Assembly: GCF_022581195.2 (NCBI RefSeq)
Contig: NC_061475.1
Location: forward strand, 8,680,001 to 8,744,000
Reading direction: 5' to 3'
From: Helicoverpa zea
Taxonomy: Eukaryota > Arthropoda > Insecta > Lepidoptera > Noctuidae
Length of the DNA: 64,000 nt
This document shows, in pieces, positions 55,973 through 64,000 of this stretch. The position numbers and the translations under genes are program-made. Numbering within the stretch: the stretch's first letter is position 1; every line of letters begins with the position of its first letter. The notes beneath the pieces were generated by a model, which searched no databases, was not told where the DNA came from, and was given only the letters and a program-made list of their open reading frames with translations.

Positions 55973-56407
55973 ATTCTACTTGTGTAGCCCTTTCATTTGA
56001 TATCCATATTGAGGGGGCTGTGCCATTTTGTGCCGGCGGCCATATTGGATTTAATTAAAGGTGTATACAAAATTTCAGACCAATCGGTTGACAGGAAGAG
56101 GGTGAAATTTGAATTACTAAATTTGATCCAAGAATAAATAATAAAACAAACGGGGTGAGCTAAATAAAACCGTTTAAATATCTCGTAATGTTGAAACTGA
56201 TTGTAATTTTTAGGAAAGCTCTTTCATTATATCTAGCCGAATATAAGAAATGGCAATAAAAGTTGATAATGATCTGTAAAATCTGATTTTTTATGCAATA
56301 AATTGTGAAAAAGTGCCCATCCCTCCCCTACCTCCCCTAAAGTATGAAATGACATTACGAATCGAAGTGAAATGCGAGTTGTTGATCGAGTTTTATAGAA
56401 TCCCAGT

Positions 56408-56505
56408 ACAGGTTTCCTCAAGATGTTTTCCTTCGCCTTTTTTATCAGCCATTGGTGTCTAAGATTACTTAGAAACTACATTCAAACTTAGAAAAATTGC
56501 ATTTC
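56408..56505 (-). repeat. Type-B SINE, second part (split)
   Basis: Continues the SINE begun at 49504-49623. It ends in the shared middle ('acttagaaaaattgcatt') before the tRNA-like head, where element X resumes ('aaattaaaatcaccaatcaa'). Confidence 0.75.
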
Positions 56506-56886
56506 CCAAATTAAAATCACCAATCAATCAAGACCAAACTTTGACAGATTGGTTTTGATTTGACAAGGAACCCGAACGTCTCGTTAATTCTAGTAACTGA
56601 TCACGCTTACCATACGTTGCTTGACCTACAAGAAGGCGCCTAACTTACCTTCCTTATGTTATCTCCGCTATCTTTCCTTCCTCCGTGGGAAAAAGCATTT
56701 CTTTTGCAATACAGTTGTTTAATCAGTGAACATATGTGTCAAACAGTGACAATGAGAATGAACTTTTAATTTACATTTTGTCGTTTCATGAAATGAAATA
56801 TAATGCCAGTTATTTAATTTTCTGAAAAATAAAAGGAAATAGAGAAAAATAATTAAATATTCACCACCGCAGATCTATTTACCTAC

Positions 56887-57046
56887 GGGGCTGCGGGATT
56901 GTTCGAAAGAGTTACCGCGGCCCTGGTACATAAAAGGCCTACGACGGAACATGACGGCTTTTAGTCAGTATGAGTCTGACACTCCCTCACCGCTGCTAAC
57001 CCACTGCTAAGGGGTCATTTGATGATTTTTGACGTCGTTAAAAAAA
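56887..57046 (+). mobile_element. R1-clade LINE tail, short copy
   Basis: 'ggggctgcgggattgttcga' to 'gatgatttttgacgtcgtta' then an A-run match the 3' UTR end of 5792-6577. The 5' truncation point is the same within a few bases as in 39419-39581. No convincing duplication was found. Confidence 0.78.
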
Positions 57047-57130
57047 TGACAGGTCTTACCTATACCTAATCTCACTGGCTATTTTTACGTCGCGGGAGAA
57101 CCACTTCCTGCATCCGGGTACTAAGAAGTC

Positions 57131-57554
57131 TACACCACTATTTTTTAATTAGTACACAAAAAAATGGGGCTCTATCTGTACCCGTTACTGATCATATTTG
57201 TGTAATCAAAACTAAAAAAAAACGAAATCCCAAAATTGTCCATTAAAAGGAGATCATTCAAGTCTCGAACATTTTGTACCCAAAAATGAAAGTGCCGGCC
57301 AGAGTAAAAACATAGAAGATTCTTGTAGAGAATAATGCCCTGAAGATTTTTTACTATTACAAGAATCTGGCAAGGCTGGCGAAGGGGGCAAGTTCGAGCG
57401 AGAGCAGTGAATTGAGTGACATTTTTGAATATAACTTATCGCTAATAACTTTGCTGATTATGAATATTAGTTTTTAAAACTTTGCGTAGATAATACTAAG
57501 AACTTTTTAAATAAGCCCTTTAAGTATTTGCACTAATTAAAAAATAGTGGTGTA
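57131..57554. mobile_element. MITE with TACACCACTATTTTTTAATT ends
   Basis: ACACCACTATTTTTTAATTA at the left and its exact reverse complement at the right give 22-bp perfect inverted ends, 424 bp apart, with TA at each border. The interior is non-coding. Confidence 0.75.
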
Positions 57555-58120
57555 TGTCGTTTCTTATGGTTCAAGACTATGGGTGTACCAAATGTCACTT
57601 AAATAGGTTCAATAGAAAAACAGGTTATTACTTGTAAATTATATGTTATATTCTATGACGTGATGTACCTAGTATTCAATTTGAGCCACACAAAGCAAAA
57701 ATAACATTCAAGAAAGTCCTAATAAACTAGATAGAATACACACAATCCAACGACAAAAATAGATAATACAAAAGTATATTTTTATCTCAACAGTATAAAA
57801 ATAGCATGTTACACCCAAAAAAAGAAGAAACATTTCTTGGAATAATCAGTAAATTTCCATTACTTTTACCATGAAATAAGCGTAGCCTTAGAGAGAACGC
57901 GACAATATTTGCGCGATCCATTTCCGCTCTCAAGATGGCGTAGCTTCCTATAGAATTTCACATGTAAATAGAATTAAATACTGCGTGCTTAGGGCTATTG
58001 CATATCCTTTTTATTTTATAAAAGCTAAAGGCTATTATTGTTGCTCTTTCGACAAAGTATCGAATACCTACTTAGGTTTTTATGAAACTTAGTTGTAATA
58101 AGTATAGCTTTAACATCAGA
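57555..58120. other. No gene seen
   Basis: AT-rich DNA without a recognised element. Confidence 0.4.
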
Positions 58121-58124
58121 TAAT

Positions 58125-58304
58125 TTATTCACTTGCGGGATGTAGTTGAACGCGCCCAAACGCTCTGCGACGGAACGCATCCAGTACAGCGGGGCGCGGG
58201 GGGACCACGGCGGCCAGCGCAAGCGACGGACGGCGGCGTCGAGAACATTCGGCCAGAGACAGCGCAGCGGCATGCGCGTTACTGCTCGACACACTCAGTG
58301 CCAT
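58125..58304 (-). CDS. Candidate small ORF or first exon in a GC-rich island
   Basis: An ATG-started frame of 59 codons on the reverse strand (ATG at 58304, preceded by aataa). It opens MALSVSSSNAHAAALSLAEC and goes on to RRRRPSLALAAVV and DAFRRRAFGRVQLHPASE before TAA at 58125. Third codon positions are mostly G or C, in sharp contrast to the AT-rich flanks. A possible donor (CCGCAA|gtgaat) near 58133 would make it a first exon instead. No domain is recognised. A GC-rich repeat is the main alternative. Confidence 0.25.
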   Translation of the reverse strand: MALSVSSSNAHAAALSLAECSRRRRPSLALAAVVPPRPAVLDAFRRRAFGRVQLHPASE

Positions 58305-59080
58305 TTATTAATATACGTTATATTGTTACAGTATTAAGTTGAGCCTTTTATTTCTCTCAACAGAGTTGCCCCAATTATTTTTGTAATAAAAAATAATAAG
58401 GGCAATTTTGTGAACTTTACCCATTCTTTTAGGATTCCGTACTCAAAGGAAACATTTTATTAACGCGCTTTTATATTAGCTTCACTTGTAACCAGTATGT
58501 ATGTAAGAAAATCTTGGAGTCTTAATTTGACCCACTTCTCGGTCTTCGATTAGGATGAAATTTTGCACACGCTCTGAGTTCTGATGACAAGAATGCTGAG
58601 AAACGTTACAAATCCAACCAATCCAAAAAAATTTGTTCGTGCTAAAAGTGTGCTACCTATTTAGATTTTGCTGTCCGTCTGTTCTTAGTCCATCCGTTAA
58701 TCGGGCTATATCTCATCAACGGTGATCAATAAACAATTAAAATCACAATAAATACTGAATATTAAAATATAAAAAATGACAATTTTATGGGGCTACCGAA
58801 CACAAACGTGATTTTTTGGCCCACTTCATAGATAACGGCATGGAACTAAGTCGCACTTGACCGATTTTTTAATTCCCTTCACATTGAAATTAGTATGCAG
58901 AAAATCTGCAGCAGTTTTATGAGCATTTTATTGCATTGTTCTTCTCGTATCTGCCCTGCGACTTGATCTATGACCTCATAATATGGGCAGGCAAACGTGA
59001 TCAATTAGCCAAGTAATTATTTATTATTATGACCAATGATTCATGTACCACTATAATAAATTAATATAGGTATATGTAGT
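58305..59080. other. No gene; decayed lepidopteran repeat pieces
   Basis: 'ttttaggattccgtactcaa', 'gggctatatctcatcaacgg' and 'cgcacttgaccgattttt' are remains of the GGAACCCT/ggccggtttt family (compare 10395-10650). Confidence 0.45.
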
Positions 59081-59100
59081 AAAAAGGATTAAAAAAAAAA

Positions 59101-59482
59101 AGTCGTGGTGGCCTAGTGGGCAAAGAACCAACCTCTCGAGTATGAGGGCGCGGGTTCGATTCCAGGTCAGGCAAGTACCAATGCAACTTTTCTAAGTTTG
59201 TATGTACTTTCTAAGTATATCTTAGACACCAATGACTGTGTTTCGGATGGCACGTTAAACTGTAGGTCCCGGCTGTCATTGAACATCCTTGGCAGTCGTT
59301 ACGGGTAGTCAGAAGCCAGTAAGTCTGACACCAGTCTAACCAAGGGGTATCGGGTTGCCCGGGTAACTGGGTTGAGGAGGTCAGATAGGCAGTCGCTTCT
59401 TGTAAAGCACTGGTACTCAGCTGAATCCGGTTAGACTGGAAGCCGACTCCAACATAGTTGGGAAAAGGCTCGGAGGATGATG
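59101..59482 (+). mobile_element. Full-length type-A SINE with 10-bp duplication
   Basis: The best forward-strand copy. tRNA-like head with A-box tggcctagtgg (59109-59119) and B-box ggttcgattcc (59153-59163), the RNA polymerase III promoter; the middle 'aagtaccaatgcaacttttc'; body 'gtgtttcggatggcacgtta' to 'cttgtaaagcactggtactc'; tail 'ggaagccgactccaacatag' ending 'cggaggatgatga'. AAAAAGGATT flanks it at 59081-59090 and 59483-59492, with an A-run just before the head. Confidence 0.9.
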
Positions 59483-59604
59483 AAAAAGGATTTTTTATGT
59501 TTCTTTGTTTGTCCTCTAAAGTCTCCGAAACTACGGCACTGATTTGAAAAATTCTTGCACAGTTTTAAAGCTACACTTCCCGAGTAACATACGCTATATT
59601 TTAT

Positions 59605-59672
59605 TTCGGGTGGGGTTTAGTCAGTAAGAGTCTGACACTCCCTCACACTGCACCCACAGCGGGTGGTCCTAA
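59605..59672 (+). repeat. R1 LINE tail scrap
   Basis: 'tttagtcagtaagagtctga' and 'cactccctcac' then 'acccacagcgggtggtcc' match the end of the R1 LINE 3' UTR. Confidence 0.65.
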
Positions 59673-59942
59673 TTACCTAAAAAGCATGATAAAATTTGAT
59701 AACACTGGTTATCAGACTGACTAATTACTGACTAGGTTCAATCAATTAATAAAATGTGCCTGCAGTAATATTTTACTTTTATTACTGTATCTGTCAAGTT
59801 TCCTCGTGTTAACAAGTAATGAATAACGTCGACTCGTAGAGCATAAAAAACCGGTCAAGAGCAAGGTCGCGCTTTCCAAGGGATCCGTTCAATGCGTTGG
59901 ACAAACTAACTTTGCTATTGGAAAATTAAGCTCGTAAGTTTT

Positions 59943-60118
59943 CATCATCTCCCGAGCCTTTTCCCAACTATGTTGGGGTCGGCTTTCAGTCTTACCGGAT
60001 TCAGCTGAGTAGCAGTGTTTTACTGCCTATCGGACCTCATCAACCCAGTTACCCGGGCAACCCAATACCCCTTGGTTAGACTGGTGTCAGACTTACTGGC
60101 TTCTGACTACGACATGTT
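59943..60118 (-). repeat. Type-A SINE, head lost
   Basis: On +: 'gttggggtcggctttcagtc', a 12-base deletion in the body, then through 'cttactggcttctgactac'. The head is missing. Confidence 0.72.
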
Positions 60119-62805
60119 CAGTGAAAGTTTGTAGTCAAAAAATGAAGTTTTTTTGTAAAGTGATTCTTTGTCAGTGAGATCTTTGTCGTTTTACAATAGG
60201 CTACAAGATATGATCATCCTTCCTGAATAACATGATGTAAATAACTCAAGTGCGAGTCCACGAACTTGACCGGTATTTTATACTTTACGTCATTATTTAT
60301 TTGCAAAATAAATATCACTTATTTATAAATTGTTAACAGAAGGAAGCTTGGCTTGTAGGTGCCTACAATAATAAAATTAAATACATTATACCGAAGGCAG
60401 TTTTGCTTTTTACTCAGCTTCAAAAGACTGCAGATTTCAATAGCTATTTACTGAAGTTTAGTAGTTTAGTTTTATTTAATACATTCTGAGAAAAAAATTC
60501 TTGATAGACTCTTTCAGATGGATAAGGGAATAATCTTATATGTACACAAGAGTTTTTCCTTGAGATGTGGAACCCTAAAAAAGATGTTGAAAGTGCCCAT
60601 TCAATTGTATTTTTTTAGAAAATATTGCATTTCTCACTGTTGCTACTGATATTAAATCAGATATTAATTATTTAATCACACCCATTGTCTCCGGTTTGTT
60701 CACACCCATTATTGCATAGTATGAATTAAAGATTATTTTTTTTTGCACTCAACATTCTTGTTTTTTTTTTTTGAAGTTGTAACACCCGGATAAAAATAGC
60801 CTAAAGATATCCTTTATTATCATTTCTTCTATATTATTTTCTATATGAGAAAATTGTGAAAAAACAGACAGAGTTACTTTGCGTTTACAATATTCATAAG
60901 GAAATAATAACCTAATAGGTAGATATGACGGTAGAAAATAACCAAAAAAAAATTGCAACGCAAGTAAGTACGTTAAAGTTAAGAGTTATAAATAAAAAAT
61001 TATAAAATGTCATTAGCCTCAGAATAATACGTGTATTTATTATACTTTCAAGGCTACTAATTTCATTTATATAATTTTGTTACATAGTTATACATTGTAA
61101 ATACAAAGTAAATACTGTGGAAAGAAGTGCAATATTTCCCATAAGTATAATAGGTGGTTTCATGCAAATCTCTTGGGAACTTTTCCGCGCACCTGGATAA
61201 AAAGTGGCCCATTTGATAAATGGACTGTCTAACGCGGAAAGAACGTTTTCAAAAATGTCTAGTTGTACCTGAAATCAGCGTGGGAAGTAAAAAAATGATG
61301 ATCTATTAGATACTATTATAATAATGAAAATATTTTTTTGTTTGCACTTACTTAACTACTGTATCGATTTGAAAAGTTCTTTCACTGCGGGTGTAACCGC
61401 GAAAAAACGGCTAAGGTCTTATAATAAGAATTAACTAGTTTACCTATATTTATTTAATACTTCTTGCACATATAGTACAATGACGGACATAACGCCTTAG
61501 GCGTTCTCTACCAGTCTACCTTTGGGTTGCGGAGAGAAAGCGTTGGTAGGTGCAAACAAATCCAAAAAACTAGTATGAAACATAAACCTACATATATTAC
61601 AATACACAAATAAATTAATAATAATATATATGTATATATATAACTTTATAAATATGTACTATATGTAGAGAATTTTGGTATCATTTTTTTCTTTAATAGC
61701 TTTGATTTATTTCCCAAAAATGCACTAAACACAGTTTTACAATACAGTGTTTAAAATATTGTCCCTGTCTACACAATTCTATAGTCTGTAGTAAAAAGGT
61801 CGTGTCTACACGTAACAAGTGCTACTAGGTATACATAAATTATCTCTTTAACATGAATATTAACTTCGCAATTGCTCCGTTTATTCCGACGACAGTCGTC
61901 TAGGGATAAGCAGGTTAAACAACCTCCTCCTTTTTTTGAAGTCGGTTAAAAAAGTATTGTTGTAAGATTTACAAAAAAATATATAAATATGTGGCAATTG
62001 TATTCATTATTTATTTTGATTGGTAAGTTGCATCTGTGCTTAATTTTATAAGGATAAGATAATCTCAGGAGCTACTGGTCCGATTCGAAAAATTAACGCA
62101 GTGTTAGATTTCTCATTTATCGAAGAAGGCTATAGCAACTTTTTATCAGAGTGCGCGAAATAATTCTAACAGGATACGGATGAAAGCTAGGTACTTTTGA
62201 AAAATTTACTAACTGGTAATAGACACAGGAATATAAATTGAAACGCAAGTGTTTTAGTAGGTGACATTAATCATTCACTATTCAATTGAAAAATCAATAA
62301 TTGCATAAACTGAACAAACGTAAGTGATCGATCTAGTGTTTATGATCCCTTACTCGATGCTAAGGGATCCAAATCTAAACTTACCTAAAATATGTGAAAA
62401 ATGTGCCATTTTTTTCTGTTATTAAAACAACAGAAAAAAATTAACCCAGTTAGCAAATCGACATGTAAAAATACTGCATTCCAACATTTATTTATGAGTA
62501 ACGAGGTCAATCACAGATACACACCTGTCCCTTATACCCCTTCTATTTTGCGAAGGTCTCAAAAGTTGTACAATATCAAGGCCCTCTATTTTTAAAAAAT
62601 CTGTTAAAAATAAATAAAATGTCTATAAATAAAAGAAATGTTTAATATTCATTAGGTATGCGTTCTTTTGTATGCACATAGTAGCTTAATTATGTTGTTG
62701 ATTTGTTACAAGGGTCATTGACTTACAGATTTTGAATACTTCAAAATACAGGTAAGCAAGTTAATAGACAAAATTTAAACATGTGTCTAGCCGTAACTGA
62801 CTTGA
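60119..62805. other. No gene seen
   Basis: A long AT-rich stretch. 61900-61945 ('aacctcctcctttttttgaa', 'gtcggttaaaaaagt') is a common lepidopteran repeat end. The open frames at 60749-60958 and 62401-62595 have no domain. Confidence 0.45.
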
Positions 62806-62811
62806 AAAGTT

Positions 62812-63143
62812 GTGGTGGTCTAGTGGATAAAGAACCAACCTCTCAAGCGTGAGTGCGTGGGTTCAGTGTTTGTATGTACCTTCTAAGTATATCTTTGACA
62901 CGAACGACTGTGTTTCGGAGTGTACGTTAAACTGTAGGTCCCGGCTATCGTGAACATCTTTGACAGCCGTAAAGAGTAGCAAAAAGTAAGTCTGACGATC
63001 AGTATTACCTGAGGGCATTGAGTTGCCCGGGTAACCGGGTTGAGGAGATTAGATAGGCAGTCGCTCCTTGTAAAACTGGTACTCAGCTGCAGCCGGATAG
63101 ACTGGAAGCCGACCCCAACATAGTTGTGAAAAAGACTCGGGAG
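62812..63143 (+). repeat. Type-A SINE, diverged but with head
   Basis: Head 'gttgtggtggtctagtggat' and 'accaacctctcaagcgtgag', a deletion after the B-box, then body and tail ('ggaagccgaccccaacatag' to 'aagactcgggagatag'). It lies just before the first NRF exon seen, so it is in an intron of that gene or in its 5' flank. Confidence 0.8.
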
Positions 63144-63186
63144 ATAGAACGTTTTCTTCTAGCTGTATTATCATTATTTGTTACAG

Positions 63187-64000
63187 CCAGTGTATCATCA
63201 GACTCCTCACCACAGCTGGCGCAGTGGGGCTCGTCAATAGACGCGCTGATGCAGCGACTGCAGCGAGATTCCTGGGAGCGCGAGGAAGCGCCATGCTTGC
63301 AGAGCACGCTCACTCTCTTGCACAATGTCAAGAACCATACGCTGTGGGCTTCTTGGAGTAAAGAATAGTTGCAGTTTCTTGATTCATAAATTCTTTGCTG
63401 TCCAATTTGCCTATTGGATCTTGCTCATCATCATACTGTGCCTTTAAAAGCACGTATGGCGTAGTGGTCGGTCGAAATGGTTGTTACGCTTAGAGTTGCG
63501 GGTTCGATCCCCGCACGAGGCTCTTGAAATTGTTCTTTGATCGTGGTGTCATTTGCATTGTGCTTGTATGATTATATTTTGTCAAAGCACCTACGACTCA
63601 GAAGAAATTCCTAGTGTATGGTTTAAGAGAAAAATACTTAAACCCCTTGTGGGATTGAATACAGCATGAACCTCTTTTCTTGCAATTTATTTCGTCAACA
63701 ACTTCTTAATATCAATTAGGCACTAAAATCGCCCTTTACATTCACCATTTACTTTCGCTTTTAGTCTCATAGCCATCAATGATCGTCGTTTCTATCTTCC
63801 TTAAGACATACGCTTTTCTCAAAATCATCAAAATTATTAACCCCAAATCTTTCCCTTCCAGTTTGGAACGCCAATTCCCTCATCACAGGCAACATGTACA
63901 GTTCCCATTCAAACTTCGGAAACTTCGACCAGTGCATGAAGCCACCCTGGCTTCACACCCATCCTGAACTCAAGACCAAGTATTGTATTGGAAAGATGGC
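63187..64000 (+). CDS. NRF-domain membrane acyltransferase (nrf-6-like), 5' part, partial
   Basis: Two exons of a 'nose resistant to fluoxetine' family protein: a secreted-side NRF domain followed, beyond this window, by a multi-pass acyltransferase 3 domain. Family members act in lipid handling and transport, often in gut. Exon a is 63187-63357 (tttgttacag|CCAGTG to TTGGA|gtaaag): SSPQLAQWGSSIDALMQRLQ, then EEAPCLQSTLTLLHNVKNHT and LWASW. Exon b is 63862-64000 (cccttccag|TTTGG): WNANSLITGNMYSSHSNFGN, FDQCMKPPWLHTHPELKTKY and CIGKM, running off the edge. The join (A plus TT) keeps the frame. Conserved Cys (C before LQST, C of FDQC, C of YC) and the W-GN-FGNFDQC pattern identify the domain. 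Exon a is GC-rich, unlike its flanks. The first exon with the signal peptide was not found. Confidence 0.8.
63358..63861. other. Intron of the NRF gene with a tRNA-like SINE head
   Basis: 63455-63522 holds 'tggcgtagtggtcggtcg' and 'gcgggttcgatccccgca', A- and B-box-like parts of a tRNA-derived SINE of a third family. It does not fold as a complete tRNA in my reading. Confidence 0.5.

Larger units (their letters stand above)
50294..56337. mobile_element. PIF/Harbinger DNA transposon, both genes with open frames
   Basis: GGGGAGGTAGGGGAGAGATG (50294) and CCATCCCTCCCCTACCTCCC (to 56337) form inverted ends matching at 25 of 26 positions with their neighbours. Inside are the two genes that define autonomous PIF/Harbinger elements: a DDE transposase (+, 51020-52652) and a Myb/SANT-like protein (-, 55412-53222), in convergent arrangement. 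Just inside the left end an imperfect hairpin (50328-50385, 'aatcagaataaaagg' arms) occurs. The 3-bp flanks are ATA and TAA, so no clean TWA duplication. The right side has gained a partial MITE (to 55922) and a scrap of R1 LINE tail (55925-55972). Confidence 0.75.
49796..56405. mobile_element. MITE with GATTCTATAAAA ends, split by Harbinger
   Basis: TCGATTCTATAAAATATCAC at 49796 and GATCGAGTTTTATAGAATCC at the right (to 56405) are inverted ends with subterminal 'cacttcg' repeats. The inner sequence is split by a second MITE (49856-50171) and by the Harbinger element. A further partial copy of the same MITE ends at 55922, inside Harbinger, which confirms this as a repeat family. Confidence 0.65.
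49374..56689. mobile_element. TIR element X, outermost shell of a nest
   Basis: 'catggagaataaaatgacta' at 49374 and 'ctttccttcctccgtgg' at 56689 are the two ends of the reverse complement of 38519-38895. Its two halves (49374-49503 and 56510-56689) align without a gap to that copy apart from the 76-bp MITE there. Everything between was inserted later: SINE, then MITE, then Harbinger. Confidence 0.72.

Noticed and set aside
59101..59175. Possible tRNA gene
   Set aside because: A- and B-boxes are present but the stretch is the head of a SINE that recurs in the window, without a proper cloverleaf or acceptor stem.
63126..63368. Single-exon secreted protein with a signal peptide (FLLAVLSLFVTASVSS), possibly an Osiris-type protein
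   Set aside because: There is no ATG, the first part is SINE tail plus a polypyrimidine acceptor, and the next exon shows NRF-domain residues.
63455..63530. Possible tRNA gene in the NRF intron
   Set aside because: The B-box arm is good, but acceptor and anticodon arms do not pair in my reading, so a SINE head is more likely.

Overview
This is nuclear DNA of an insect, almost certainly a moth (Lepidoptera, perhaps a noctuid relative). It is AT-rich and gene-poor and packed with repeats of lepidopteran type: tRNA-derived SINEs, RTE-, R1- and jockey-type LINEs, PIF/Harbinger and hAT elements, many palindromic MITEs and Helitron-like 'atgcgaaagtaactctgtc' repeats. Nothing bacterial, viral or CRISPR-like is present. 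The species guess rests on repeat style only.

Host genes are few. (1) A four-exon gustatory receptor gene lies at 3895-5384 (+); its reading frame is broken once near 4105 and a MITE sits in its last intron. (2) A two-exon MADF/BESS-domain gene lies at 26306-27700 (-); its frame is intact (273 aa). (3) Two exons of a 'nose resistant to fluoxetine' (NRF domain) membrane acyltransferase gene lie at 63187-64000 (+); the gene runs off the right edge. A GC-rich 59-codon ORF at 58125-58304 (-) is a weak extra candidate.

The rest is mobile DNA. At 5.6-6.6 kb an R1-clade LINE tail with a 13-bp target duplication sits inside a Helitron-like repeat. At 14.0-15.8 kb there is a broken jockey-like LINE and a hAT-type MITE. 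At 19-25 kb there are many SINEs, two of them full length with target duplications. At 28.5-32.9 kb there is a 4.36-kb TIR DNA transposon with a decayed, unplaced transposase, split by a 2.1-kb RTE LINE that has one in-frame stop. At 35-41 kb there are palindromic MITEs, one of them nested three deep. At 44.3-46.0 kb there is an R1-clade LINE with reverse transcriptase and C-terminal zinc finger.

The most striking part is 49.4-56.7 kb, a nest of at least four levels: a TIR element (X), split by a SINE, split by a 'GATTCTATAAAA' MITE, split by a 6.0-kb PIF/Harbinger transposon. The Harbinger element has both of its genes with open frames: a five-exon DDE transposase (373 aa) on + and a nine-exon Myb/SANT-like protein (380 aa) on -. 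All splice phases fit, so it may be autonomous or recently active.

Two SINE types share one tRNA-like head but carry different 3' tails. Each tail resembles the 3' end of a different RTE LINE that is also present in the window, which suggests how the SINEs are mobilised.
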